A DNA stretch of 64,000 bases. Origin: Psychroflexus tropicus DSM 15496. Lineage in GTDB: Bacteria; Bacteroidota; Bacteroidia; Flavobacteriales; Flavobacteriaceae. The stretch is from NCBI RefSeq assembly GCF_000378765.1, contig NZ_KB905347.1, positions 44,230-108,229 on the forward strand, written 5' to 3'. Position 1 is the stretch's first letter, and each line of letters opens with the position of its first letter. The position numbers were made by a program, and so were the translations under genes. This document shows positions 43,855 through 52,424 of this stretch, piece by piece. The notes under the pieces are model-generated. The model did not search any database. It was not told the origin of the DNA and saw only the letters and a list, made by a program, of their open reading frames with translations.

Positions 43855-45048
43855 TTATCTTCTACCCGAGCTTCGGCCTCCAGATGAGCGACCACCAGAG
43901 GATCTGCCTCCACCTCCACTACTTCGCATACCGCTACTTCTTGATCTACCGTAACTACCTCGCATACCACTACTTCTGGAGCCTCTTGAGCTACTTCTCA
44001 TTCCAGAACTTCTGGATGATCTAGTTGAAGACCTCACTCCACTACTCCGTGAAGACCTGGTTGAAGAACTACGATATCCTGAACTTGATCTTGATGACCT
44101 GGCGTTAATATTTCTAGAGTTTCTTACTCCGGACCTGGAATAGTTTCCAGAAGATCTCACACCCACATTTCTAGAATTCCTTACTCTATTGGAATATCTC
44201 GAGCTATTAGATCTTGAACTACGGTTGAGGTTAGATCGATTATTTGAGGTTCTGGACACGTTGCTTCTGGACCTGGACAAGTTGGATCTATTATTCAATC
44301 TAGATCGGTTTGAAGATCTTGTGTTATAAGCATAACCTCTATTGAATCTGTTATAGGCTAGACCTCCTCTATAAAAGCCTCCCCAACCTGGACCATAGAA
44401 GCCTCCTCCCCAGCCCCAACCTGGACCGTAAAAGCCATTCCAGCCAAAACCAGGACCATAAAAACCTCCGCCCCAGCCAAAGCCCCAACCAGGGCCATAG
44501 AAGCCGTTGAAGCCACCCCAGCCCCAACCAGGACCGAAACCTCCCCAGCCCCATCCAGGACCATAGAAACCTCCGCCCCAACCGAATCCGGGGCCAAATC
44601 CACCCCAGCCAAAGCCTGCTCCCCAGAAACCATTATCAATGTAATTAACGGTGACATTAGAAGGGTTGGTTCCCCAACCAGCATTATTGGCGTTATATAT
44701 AGGTTCTTCATAATATTTTTCCTCATCAGAATAATTTTGGTTTTCAGAAGAGTAATTATCAATATCAGTAAAAACCTCATTGTTTGAAGATCTGGCTTCA
44801 GAAATCATCTGACCTTGATCTGAAAAGTATTTAGAATAAGAGTCAGAACCAGAATTAGTTCTGCTCACTGTGTTTTGTCTTGTACTATTTTCAGTAGAAA
44901 TCGACCTTCTCGTCTCCGAAGGCGAATTAGAACCATAAATTCCATCAACAGGAGAGTTTACGTTTCTGTAAGACGAACACGAAGTCAAGAAAACCACGGA
45001 TAGCATTCCTAATGCTATTAAATTTGAAATTTTGATTGATTGTATCAT
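43855..45048 (-). CDS. Lipoprotein with Gly/Trp-rich and Ser/Arg-rich low-complexity domains
   Basis: A 397-aa predicted lipoprotein (lipobox LTSC, C24). Residues about 25-130 are a Ser/Asn/Glu-rich linker; about 135-230 are a Gly-Trp-Phe-Tyr-Pro repeat built on units like GPGWGWGGFYGPGFG; about 235-397 are a Ser-Arg-Asn-rich basic tail with many RSS and SSGMRSS units. Flavobacterial relatives have been loosely named vitellogenin-II precursor, which says little about function. The aromatic-glycine part could make a cohesive or matrix-like surface layer, and the basic tail could bind polyanions; both are inference. Divergent from proS. Confidence 0.75.
   Translation of the reverse strand: MIQSIKISNLIALGMLSVVFLTSCSSYRNVNSPVDGIYGSNSPSETRRSISTENSTRQNTVSRTNSGSDSYSKYFSDQGQMISEARSSNNEVFTDIDNYSSENQNYSDEEKYYEEPIYNANNAGWGTNPSNVTVNYIDNGFWGAGFGWGGFGPGFGWGGGFYGPGWGWGGFGPGWGWGGFNGFYGPGWGFGWGGGFYGPGFGWNGFYGPGWGWGGGFYGPGWGGFYRGGLAYNRFNRGYAYNTRSSNRSRLNNRSNLSRSRSNVSRTSNNRSNLNRSSRSNSSRYSNRVRNSRNVGVRSSGNYSRSGVRNSRNINARSSRSSSGYRSSSTRSSRSSGVRSSTRSSRSSGMRSSSRGSRSSGMRGSYGRSRSSGMRSSGGGGRSSGGRSSGGRSSGRR
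44370..44610 (-). repeat. In-frame coding repeat (Gly-Trp-rich)
   Basis: Imperfect tandem units of roughly 30-45 nt (CCCCAGCCCCAACC and relatives on the plus strand) that encode the GPGWGWGGF repeats of the lipoprotein. GC-rich against the surrounding AT-rich DNA. Boundaries approximate. Confidence 0.7.
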
Positions 45049-45149
45049 AACTTGTGGTTTTTAATATTACTATTATCAAATTTAATTAGTTTTGCGCTAA
45101 TTAATATTATCATTAACACAGGTGCAACATTTGTGCCAAATCAAAAATA

Positions 45150-46628
45150 ATGGGAAAGAGCCTAACTAGTAGACAAGAAGATTACTCTAAGTGGTATAAC
45201 GAATTAGTAGTAAAAGCAGACTTAGCAGAAAATTCTGCAGTAAGGGGATGTATGACTATAAAACCATACGGCTTTGCTATTTGGGAAAAGATGCAAGCAG
45301 AGCTTGATAAAAAGTTCAAAGAAACCGGTCATGAAAATGCTTACTTCCCTCTTTTCGTACCAAAATCTTTATTTGAAGCAGAAGAAAAAAATGCCGAAGG
45401 CTTTGCAAAGGAATGCGCGGTGGTGACTCATTATCGTCTTCAAAACGATCCAGATAAACCTGGAAAACTAAGAGTCGACCCAGAAGCCAAACTAGATGAA
45501 GAATTGGTAGTGAGACCTACCTCTGAGGCAGTGATCTGGAACACCTTTAAAGGTTGGATACAATCCTACAGAGATTTACCCTTAAAAGTCAATCAGTGGG
45601 CCAACGTGGTGAGATGGGAAATGAGAACGCGCTTATTCTTGAGAACCACAGAATTCTTATGGCAAGAAGGACATACGGCTCATACTAGCAAAAAAGAAGC
45701 TATTGAAGAAGCTGAACTCATCAATTCCCTTTATGCTGATTTTGCTGAAAACTATCTAGCTATTCCAGTTATACAAGGCCTAAAATCTGAAAGTGAAAGG
45801 TTTGCAGGTGCAATTGAAACCTACTGTATTGAAGCTTTAATGCAGGACGGAAAAGCATTACAAGCTGGTACTTCGCATTTTCTTGGAGAAAATTTTGCTA
45901 AAGCTTTTGATGTTAAGTTTACCTCAGATCAAGGAAAACAAGAGTACGTATGGGCAACGAGCTGGGGCGTGTCCACCAGATTGATGGGCGCATTAGTGAT
46001 GACACATTCTGATGATAATGGCCTGATTTTGCCACCTAATTTAGCTCCAATACAGGTGGTTATTGTTCCGATTTTTAAAAATGAAGAACAATTGGATCAG
46101 ATTTCAGAAAAAGCGAATCAAATCAAAAAAGCATTGAGCGCTAAAGGGATAAGAGTCAAATTTGACAATAGAACGACACACAAACCAGGGTGGAAATTCG
46201 CTGAATATGAATTAAAAGGAATACCACTTCGAGTCGCTATAGGTCCCAAAGATTTGGAAAAAGGAACAGTAGAACTTGCCAGAAGAGACACCTTATCAAA
46301 ATCTTTTGAAAACCAAGATGGTATTGAAGACACCATTGAAGATTTGCTTGATGAAATTCAAACTAGCTTATTTAATAAAGCTAAAAAATTTAGAGATACT
46401 CATATTACAGAAGTAGATACTTTTGATGAGTTTAAGGACATTCTAAATTCAAAAGGCGGCTTTATTTCTGCTCACTGGGATGGTACAGTAGAGACTGAAG
46501 AAAAAATTAAAGAATTGACTAAAGCGACGATTAGATGTATTCCTTTAGATGGTAGCAAAAAAGGAGGAACATGTGTTTTTTCTGGGAAAGATTCCAAGCA
46601 ACGTGTACTTTTTGCAAAAGCTTATTAA
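45150..46628 (+). CDS. proS: Prolyl-tRNA synthetase (archaeal/eukaryotic-like type)
   Basis: A 492-aa class II synthetase that charges tRNA-Pro. Motif 2 lies in [20 protein letters not shown] and motif 3 in [16 protein letters not shown]; the anticodon domain follows from about 290. The absence of the INS editing insert and the start [13 protein letters not shown] place it in the short ProRS type that Bacteroidetes use. A possible -7 element TAGTTTTG is at 45087-45094. Confidence 0.96.
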   Translation: MGKSLTSRQEDYSKWYNELVVKADLAENSAVRGCMTIKPYGFAIWEKMQAELDKKFKETGHENAYFPLFVPKSLFEAEEKNAEGFAKECAVVTHYRLQNDPDKPGKLRVDPEAKLDEELVVRPTSEAVIWNTFKGWIQSYRDLPLKVNQWANVVRWEMRTRLFLRTTEFLWQEGHTAHTSKKEAIEEAELINSLYADFAENYLAIPVIQGLKSESERFAGAIETYCIEALMQDGKALQAGTSHFLGENFAKAFDVKFTSDQGKQEYVWATSWGVSTRLMGALVMTHSDDNGLILPPNLAPIQVVIVPIFKNEEQLDQISEKANQIKKALSAKGIRVKFDNRTTHKPGWKFAEYELKGIPLRVAIGPKDLEKGTVELARRDTLSKSFENQDGIEDTIEDLLDEIQTSLFNKAKKFRDTHITEVDTFDEFKDILNSKGGFISAHWDGTVETEEKIKELTKATIRCIPLDGSKKGGTCVFSGKDSKQRVLFAKAY

Positions 46629-46645
46629 TTTTTTCGATTAAAAGG

Positions 46646-46676
46646 TTTGCGCAATTTAAATAATTAGTTATTTTTG
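46646..46676 (+). promoter_or_regulatory. tRNA-Glu promoter
   Basis: TTTG at 46646-46649, 19 nt, then TATTTTTG at 46669-46676, followed directly by CACTCGCA. The tRNA begins 17 nt later. The TTTGCACTCGCA sequence recurs at the tRNA-Ser promoter. Confidence 0.7.
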
Positions 46677-46692
46677 CACTCGCAAATTTAAT

Positions 46693-46764
46693 GGTCCGTT
46701 CGTCTAGGGGTTAGGACGCCAGGTTTTCATCCTGGTAACAGGGGTTCGATTCCCCTACGGACTA
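46693..46764 (+). tRNA. tRNA-Glu (anticodon TTC)
   Basis: Cloverleaf folds by eye: acceptor GGTCCGT / ACGGACT with a G-U first pair, a 3-bp D stem GTC / GAC, anticodon stem CCAGG / CCTGG with loop TTTTCAT (TTC anticodon), and T-arm AGGGG-TTCGATT-CCCCT. Discriminator A; CCA is not encoded. Confidence 0.96.
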
Positions 46765-46798
46765 CAAGTTGAAGTTCATTTAATCACATTATTAACAC

Positions 46799-46870
46799 GG
46801 TCCGTTCGTCTAGGGGTTAGGACGCCAGGTTTTCATCCTGGTAACAGGGGTTCGATTCCCCTACGGACTA
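46799..46870 (+). tRNA. tRNA-Glu (anticodon TTC), second copy
   Basis: Identical over all 72 nt to the copy at 46693, with a 34-nt spacer lacking its own TAnnTTTG element. The two are probably processed from one precursor, possibly together with rpsT, whose start is 26 nt downstream. Confidence 0.96.
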
Positions 46871-46895
46871 CTATTAAAATTTTATATTTAAAGTT

Positions 46896-47147
46896 ATGGC
46901 TAATCATAAATCAGCATTAAAGAGAATCAGAAGTAACGAAACCAAGAGGTTGAGAAATCGTTACCAGCATAAGACAGCAAGAAATGCTATTAAAAGACTG
47001 AAAGCAACAGAGGATAAAGCTGAAGCTACTAAAAGTCTTCCTGAGATCATTTCAATGATCGATAAATTGGCTAAAAAGAATATCATACACGATAACAAAG
47101 CTGCTAATTTAAAGTCACAACTAACCAAGCATGTTGCTGCACTATAA
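46896..47147 (+). CDS. rpsT: 30S ribosomal protein S20
   Basis: An 83-aa basic three-helix protein that binds 16S rRNA. The start [21 protein letters not shown] and the [16 protein letters not shown] end are those of S20. It lies 25 nt after the second tRNA-Glu without a clear promoter between, so it may be cotranscribed with the tRNAs. Terminator at 47167. Confidence 0.97.
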   Translation: MANHKSALKRIRSNETKRLRNRYQHKTARNAIKRLKATEDKAEATKSLPEIISMIDKLAKKNIIHDNKAANLKSQLTKHVAAL

Positions 47148-47166
47148 GTAAGCTTGAAATTATTTA

Positions 47167-47199
47167 AAATGGTCTCCTTAGCTGAGACCATTTTTTTTG
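47167..47199 (+). terminator. Terminator of rpsT
   Basis: Stem AAATGGTCTC / GAGACCATTT, 7-nt loop, eight T residues. Confidence 0.92.
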
Positions 47200-47220
47200 T
47201 AAAAAAAATTATTAATAATA

Positions 47221-47250
47221 AGTCTAAATAAGCTTAGAGTTTTATATTTG
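47221..47250 (+). promoter_or_regulatory. Operator-like dyad and -7 element of the iron ABC operon
   Basis: AGTCTAA-ATAAGC-TTAGAGT (47221-47240) is a dyad with one mismatched pair; an inner palindrome TAAGCTTA overlaps it. TATATTTG (47243-47250) follows 3 bases later, so a protein on the dyad would cover the -7/-33 spacer and block transcription. The TCTAA...TTAGA arms resemble iron-box half-sites of DtxR/IdeR-type or Fur-type regulators. No convincing TTTG lies at -33. Confidence 0.4.
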
Positions 47251-47263
47251 AAAAAAAATAACC

Positions 47264-48292
47264 ATGAAAAGAATTGTATATCTACTATTAGTTTCAGTTT
47301 TAGTCTTGAGCTGTAAAACCGAAGAGAAAAAAGACGAGAAAAACGAATTAACTGTTTACACACACAGGCATTATGAATCTGACCAGGAACTCTTCAAAGA
47401 ATTTGAAGAAGAATCTGGAATTCAGCTTAATATTGTGAATGCCAGTGCCGATGAATTGATACAGAAAATGAGCCTTGAAGGAGCAGAGTCTCCTGCAGAT
47501 GTCCTTATTACAGTTGATGCAGGCAGACTTTACAGAGCAAAATCCAAAGATTTGCTTCAGTCTTTTTCTTCTGAAATGATCGATTCTATTGTACCTAGTC
47601 ATCTTAGAGATGAAGACAAGCAATGGGTAAGTTTAACCAAAAGGGCTCGAGTGATAGCCTACGCCAAAGACAGAGTAGATTCTACTCAACTTTCGACTTA
47701 CGAGAACCTAACTTCTGAGGACTGGGATGATAAAATCCTTGTAAGAAGTTCTTCAAACATTTACAATCAATCCTTATTGGCTTCTATTATAGCTAATAAA
47801 GGGAATGAGTTTGCAGAAAACTGGGCTCAAGGCGTTGTTGAAAATATGGCTAGAGATCCTAAAGGCAATGATAGAGATCAGGTAAAAGCAGTTGCGAATG
47901 GAGAAGGAGATCTTGCGATTGTCAACACTTATTATATCGGTAAATTATTAAACTCAAGTGATAAGGACGAAGTTGATGCTGGTAATAGTGTTTCTATATT
48001 CTTCCCTAATCAAAATACCACTGGAACTCACGTCAACGTTAGTGGAATTGGCGTAGCAAAGCATGCGTCGAATAAGGAAAATGCTATACAATTTATTGAG
48101 TTTCTCCTTGAAGAAAAGGCTCAAAATATTTTTGCAGGCTCTAACTATGAATACCCTGTTAATCCAAATGTTGAACCAGCCGATATACTAAAAAGTTGGG
48201 GGGATTTCAAAGAGGATGAACTCTCATTAAATGAACTTGGAAAAAACAATAAAGAAGCTGTTATTATTTTTGATAAAGTAGGCTGGAAATAA
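47264..48292 (+). CDS. Iron(III)-type ABC transporter substrate-binding lipoprotein
   Basis: A 342-aa lipoprotein (signal peptide with lipobox LVLSC, C17) in the periplasmic iron-binding protein fold of the FutA/FbpA/AfuA group. LTVYTHRHYESDQELFKEF at the mature start, ADVLITVDAGRLYRAKS and the ERW-like segment EFAENWAQGVVENMAR are the family features. It probably captures Fe(III) at the cell surface or in the periplasm and hands it to the permease encoded 5 nt downstream. An iron-box-like dyad precedes it. Confidence 0.88.
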   Translation: MKRIVYLLLVSVLVLSCKTEEKKDEKNELTVYTHRHYESDQELFKEFEEESGIQLNIVNASADELIQKMSLEGAESPADVLITVDAGRLYRAKSKDLLQSFSSEMIDSIVPSHLRDEDKQWVSLTKRARVIAYAKDRVDSTQLSTYENLTSEDWDDKILVRSSSNIYNQSLLASIIANKGNEFAENWAQGVVENMARDPKGNDRDQVKAVANGEGDLAIVNTYYIGKLLNSSDKDEVDAGNSVSIFFPNQNTTGTHVNVSGIGVAKHASNKENAIQFIEFLLEEKAQNIFAGSNYEYPVNPNVEPADILKSWGDFKEDELSLNELGKNNKEAVIIFDKVGWK

Positions 48293-48297
48293 GATAA

Positions 48298-49935
48298 TTG
48301 AACTTAAAAATTAAATTTTTAAAATTCAAAAGAGACCTCAATCGATGGTCTCTTTTGTTGTTGTTGATACTTGGTATTGTTACTATTCCCATCTTAACCA
48401 TCGGTCTAAAATTATTTGATGGACCTGGTGAAAGCTGGACGCACATTGTAGATTACTTGCTTTACGATTATTTAGAAAACTCAATTTTACTTGCTGTTTT
48501 CTGCTCCTTCATAGTCATTGTATTTGGAGTCTCCACAGCATGGCTGGTTTCGAGGTTTGATTTTCCTATGCGAAAGCAATTAGAATGGCTATTAATTCTT
48601 CCATTATCAGTTCCTGCCTATATCATGGCCTATGCCTATGCAGGAGTTTTTGGTTACTCTGGATTACTTCAAAACTTAACTGAGAAATTGGGATTTGACA
48701 ATTTCAGCATTGACATCATGAATATCTACGGACTCTCGTTTGTGTTGAGCATGTCCTTATTTCCCTATGTGTACGTAAGTAGCAGAACCTTTTTTCTGGC
48801 CCAGGCTACAAACCTACTTGAAGCTTCAAGAATGCTTGGGATTAGTGAATTTAAGTCGTTTTTTAAACTCATCTTTCCCTTAGCCAGACCCGCCATTGTC
48901 GCAGGCTTGGTCCTGGTTTTAATGGAAGTGCTTAATGATTATGGAGCGGCAAGCTATTATGGAGTGAATACCTTCACCACCGGAATATTCAGATCCTGGT
49001 TTTCCCTAGGGGAGCCAGAAACAGCCATTTATTTATCTGCCATTTTGCTTATGATTGTATTTGGACTCATCTTATTGGAAAAATGGCAACGAAGACATCT
49101 CAGCTTTAGCTCCCCAAAATCAAGCAAAAAAAATTATAATTCCAGAATTAAACCTCGCAAAAAGAATCAAATTTTATTTAGCATTTTTTGCAGTATTCCT
49201 GTTTTACTGGGCTTTATAATTCCTGTCATTCAGCTTCTCATATGGACTAAACAAACCTTTTCAAGAGTCTGGAATATAGAGTTTATAAGCATTACCTTGG
49301 AAAGCTTTGTAATTGCATTTATAACTTCCTGTGTGACCGTAATTTTCGCGTTGCTCTTATTGTTTTTCTCAAGATGGAATAAAATCGATCTCTTAAAAAC
49401 AAGTTCTAAGCTCGGAATCTTAGGCTACGCGATTCCAGGAGTCATTATTGCTATTGGCGTTTTAATTCCCAGTCTAACTTTAGACAAGTGGCTAATTGAG
49501 CATAAAATCACCTCCAAATTAATACTTAATGCTACACTCATTGCTTTGATTTACGGCTATGTCGTAAGATTTCTTGCCGTCGCTTACCAACCTCTGGAAT
49601 CTTCAAGTCTTAAGATTGACAGAAGCTTATCCGATTCTTCTAAAGTTTTAGGAGAAGGAAATTTTAAAACCTTCTTTAGGATTGAGTTCCCTTTGATCAG
49701 GACTGGACTCTTAAGTGCATTTATATTGGTCTTTATCGATATTCTGAAAGAATTACCCCTTACCTTAATTATGAAGCCCTATAATGTCAATACACTTGCG
49801 GTTAAGGCCTTTGAATATGCGAGTGATGAAATGGTAAGTTCTGCGGCTTTACCCTCTCTTCTCATAATATTAACGGCATTAATTCCCGCAATTTTTTTAA
49901 ATAAATTACTTTTGAAAAATGCAAGCGACTCTTAA
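48298..49935 (+). CDS. Iron-type ABC transporter permease
   Basis: A 545-aa inner-membrane protein made of two fused permease halves (about 12 helices), as in FbpB/AfuB/ThiP. Each half has a cytoplasmic EAA loop: EASRMLGISEFKSFFKLIFP near 176-195 and DSSKVLGEGNFKTFFRIEFP near 445-464. The start is TTG at 48298; the next ATG lies well inside. A terminator-like hairpin (48327-48357) lies inside codons 10-20. The ATPase gene overlaps its end by 17 nt. Confidence 0.93.
   Translation: MNLKIKFLKFKRDLNRWSLLLLLILGIVTIPILTIGLKLFDGPGESWTHIVDYLLYDYLENSILLAVFCSFIVIVFGVSTAWLVSRFDFPMRKQLEWLLILPLSVPAYIMAYAYAGVFGYSGLLQNLTEKLGFDNFSIDIMNIYGLSFVLSMSLFPYVYVSSRTFFLAQATNLLEASRMLGISEFKSFFKLIFPLARPAIVAGLVLVLMEVLNDYGAASYYGVNTFTTGIFRSWFSLGEPETAIYLSAILLMIVFGLILLEKWQRRHLSFSSPKSSKKNYNSRIKPRKKNQILFSIFCSIPVLLGFIIPVIQLLIWTKQTFSRVWNIEFISITLESFVIAFITSCVTVIFALLLLFFSRWNKIDLLKTSSKLGILGYAIPGVIIAIGVLIPSLTLDKWLIEHKITSKLILNATLIALIYGYVVRFLAVAYQPLESSSLKIDRSLSDSSKVLGEGNFKTFFRIEFPLIRTGLLSAFILVFIDILKELPLTLIMKPYNVNTLAVKAFEYASDEMVSSAALPSLLIILTALIPAIFLNKLLLKNASDS
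48327..48357 (+). promoter_or_regulatory. Hairpin inside the start of the permease gene
   Basis: A perfect 11-bp stem CAAAAGAGACC / GGTCTCTTTTG with a 9-nt loop, followed by T-rich TTGTTGTTG. It lies 34 nt after the substrate-binding gene stop and could partly terminate or stabilise the upstream message, giving more binding protein than permease. Confidence 0.55.
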
Positions 49936-50914
49936 TATTGAGAATTTATCAAAATCTTTTGATCAGGGAAAAGTGAAGGCCCTAGATGGGGTTTCTTTTT
50001 ATGTTAACAAAGGTGATATCTGCGCTGTTGTTGGCGAAAGTGGTAGTGGTAAAACCACCCTAATACGCCTAATCGCCGGACTTGAAGAGTTAGATGAGGG
50101 CGAAATCCACATAGAGGATAAGCTCGTTGCCTCAATTAAAAAAAATATAGCCCCAGAAAAGAGAGATGTAGGGATGGTGTTTCAGGAATATGCTTTATTT
50201 CCCCACCTCTCGGTATTAGAAAATGTGACTTATGGTATTAAAAAATCTAAGTCCAAAAAAGAAGTGGCGTTAGCTACTCTCAATCTTGTAGGATTAGAGG
50301 GATACGAAAAAAGATATCCTCATGAACTTTCCGGTGGTCAACAACAACGCGTTGCTTTGGCAAGAGCCTTGGCTCCAAACCCATCTGTGCTCATTCTGGA
50401 TGAACCTTTTAGTAATCTGGATGCCATGATGAGGCACAAGCTTCGAAATGACGTGTTCAATATCATCAAAAAAACAGGAGTGACTGCCATATTTGTAACC
50501 CATGACACTCAGGATGCCTTAGCAGTAGCAGATGAAATTTTAATTCTACAAAACGGAAGGCTGGTTCAAAAAGACGAAGCTTCAGCCTTGTATAAAAAGC
50601 CCCAATCTATTTATGTAGCTTCTTTATTTGGTAATACTATACAATTAAATAAAGGCCTTCAAACCGCCTTCAAATGTCCTCTTAAGGAAGATTGCTGTCA
50701 TGCAATCAGGAATGAAAACATCACTGTAAATGAGGATTGTGATTATGTTTCTGAAGCTGAAGTTTTGAAACGTACGTTTCTTGGGACCCACTCTCAGTTG
50801 CTTTTAAAATTAGATAATGGCGAGCATATCACAGTGGTTACCAATGAACCTGTGCTTGGTAATACTCTGAAGATTGGTTTCAATTCTAAAGATGTATTAG
50901 CTTTTGAGGAATAA
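49919..50914 (+). CDS. Iron-type ABC transporter ATP-binding protein
   Basis: A 331-aa ATPase that drives the permease. Walker A GESGSGKTT is at 39-47, the Q-loop at 89, signature LSGGQQQR at 137-144, Walker B VLILDEP at 157-163, and H-loop VTHD at 193-196. A C-terminal domain of about 90 residues (TOBE-like) includes C253, C259, C260 and C274, unusual for this region and possibly iron-responsive (inference). Its start lies inside the permease gene. Confidence 0.94.
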   Translation: MQATLNIENLSKSFDQGKVKALDGVSFYVNKGDICAVVGESGSGKTTLIRLIAGLEELDEGEIHIEDKLVASIKKNIAPEKRDVGMVFQEYALFPHLSVLENVTYGIKKSKSKKEVALATLNLVGLEGYEKRYPHELSGGQQQRVALARALAPNPSVLILDEPFSNLDAMMRHKLRNDVFNIIKKTGVTAIFVTHDTQDALAVADEILILQNGRLVQKDEASALYKKPQSIYVASLFGNTIQLNKGLQTAFKCPLKEDCCHAIRNENITVNEDCDYVSEAEVLKRTFLGTHSQLLLKLDNGEHITVVTNEPVLGNTLKIGFNSKDVLAFEE

Positions 50915-50915
50915 T

Positions 50916-52292
50916 TTACTGCCCTCTAAAGAAAATCACTGTACTAATCGTTTTGAGCAACACCCTCAAATCTAAAAACACACTTCTGTGTTTGATGTAA
51001 TATAAATCGTACTGAAGTTTTTCTATCATATCTTCATCGGAATTCGCATATTTTGAATTCACCTGAGCCCATCCCGTCAATCCTGGCTTTATGATTTGTC
51101 TTACTTCATAAAAAGGAATTTTTTCTGATAAAGTTTTAACAAACTCTGGGCGCTCTGGCCGAGGGCCTATTAAGCTCATCTCCCCTTTTATGACGTTGAT
51201 GAACTGCGGGATTTCATCCAGACGTGTTCGTCTCAAAAAATTTCCGAATTTGGTAATTCTGTTATCTCCTTTTGAAGCTAACTGAGCTCCATTCTTTTCA
51301 GCATCTTTCACCATCGTTCTAAATTTGATGATGTAAAACTCTGTTCCAGATTTACCAAGCCTTAGTTGCTTATAAAATAAACTTCCTCTGTTTCCTATAA
51401 GATTACCTATAGCGATAAATGGTAAAATTAAAAGTCCAAAAACTAAACCTACAAGGCTGATTAAAACATCAATAATCCTATGATAGAGCAGGTAAAGTCG
51501 ATTTTGATTACTTCTGCTAAATGGGAAATAAAAATAAAAGTCGTTGTTGATGTATTGAACGGGTACCTTGTTTGTCACCTCCTCGTAAACATGAGCATAT
51601 GCTTTGATGGGAAAACCGGTTTTCAACAGCGGAACAAGTGCCTGGTACAAATCTGCACTCAACCCCTGCATAGAATTAGCCACAACAATTTCTCCAACTT
51701 TTGAAGCTTTTACAACGGCCCTTAAATCTTTGAGTTCATAAGCTTCAAAAAGATGGGAAGAACGTTCTTTGGAACTTATAAAGCCCATGATTTCATAGTT
51801 GGGATCGTTTTTTAATAAATCGTTTCCAATCTTATCGATATCAAAATCATCGCCGATAATCAGTACACGCTTAAAAAATCTCGGAGAAGTGATCAATCCG
51901 ATGTAAAGGAATCTCCAGGTCAATAAAGTTAAAACCAAAACTCCGAAGAAATAAAGAATTTGGAATCTATTATCTGGAAGCGGTGGAGATAGAATCGGCG
52001 TCAATAGAAAAAATAAGGTCACCAAAAGGCAGGAAAGTACCCCATTTTTGAGTGTAGCTTTTCTAGACTCTGCTTTTTGAAGATTATATAATTCGAACAC
52101 CGTATTAAAAAGCAAAATATAGAACCCTAAAGTAATAAGCCAAAACCAAGTATTTTCACTAAAGGGAAAATAGGTAAAATCAAAACTTTCGGTAACTAGA
52201 TAGAGAACAAGCCAAACTAAAACCACATCGAAAATCCTAAGCAAAACTTTACGCTCGGATATTTCGAAATGAGTAACTTGACTAGACTTCAT
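50916..52292 (-). CDS. Undecaprenyl-phosphate sugar phosphotransferase (WcaJ/WbaP-like)
   Basis: A 458-aa polyisoprenyl-phosphate hexose-1-phosphate transferase, which starts an exopolysaccharide or O-antigen repeat unit on the lipid carrier. Four N-terminal membrane helices (about 17-118) precede a CoA-binding-like domain with VLIIGDDFDIDKIG near 143-156; another helix at about 277-297 leads into the catalytic domain with KFRTMVKDAEKNG, RRTRLDEIPQFINVIKGEMS and LIGPRPERPEFV. No glycosyltransferase cluster is beside it, so its polysaccharide is unknown. It converges with the ABC operon, stop 1 nt away. Confidence 0.92.
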   Translation of the reverse strand: MKSSQVTHFEISERKVLLRIFDVVLVWLVLYLVTESFDFTYFPFSENTWFWLITLGFYILLFNTVFELYNLQKAESRKATLKNGVLSCLLVTLFFLLTPILSPPLPDNRFQILYFFGVLVLTLLTWRFLYIGLITSPRFFKRVLIIGDDFDIDKIGNDLLKNDPNYEIMGFISSKERSSHLFEAYELKDLRAVVKASKVGEIVVANSMQGLSADLYQALVPLLKTGFPIKAYAHVYEEVTNKVPVQYINNDFYFYFPFSRSNQNRLYLLYHRIIDVLISLVGLVFGLLILPFIAIGNLIGNRGSLFYKQLRLGKSGTEFYIIKFRTMVKDAEKNGAQLASKGDNRITKFGNFLRRTRLDEIPQFINVIKGEMSLIGPRPERPEFVKTLSEKIPFYEVRQIIKPGLTGWAQVNSKYANSDEDMIEKLQYDLYYIKHRSVFLDLRVLLKTISTVIFFRGQ

Positions 52293-52389
52293 AGGTCAGG
52301 ATGATTGGTGGTCAAATTTATAAAAAGATATTCATTTGTAAATTTTTAAAGCAATATCTTTCGTCTGTTTGTTTGTGGCTATTTCCTTT

Positions 52390-52417
52390 TTTGAGCTAAT
52401 TTTTTAAATTAAATTTG
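52390..52417 (+). promoter_or_regulatory. lnt promoter
   Basis: TTTG at 52390-52393, 16 nt, then TAAATTTG at 52410-52417. The TTG start codon at 52425 is 7 nt downstream, so the leader is very short. Confidence 0.55.
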
Positions 52418-52424
52418 AAAAAAA

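Noticed and set aside
44370..44610. Repeat tract that could be mistaken for a CRISPR or a satellite
   Set aside because: Units are imperfect, in frame, and encode the Gly-Trp repeats; no unique spacers or cas genes.
44358..44780. Open frames on the same strand in other phases through the Gly-rich repeat
   Set aside because: They are by-products of the repeat; the lipoprotein frame has the signal peptide and full length.
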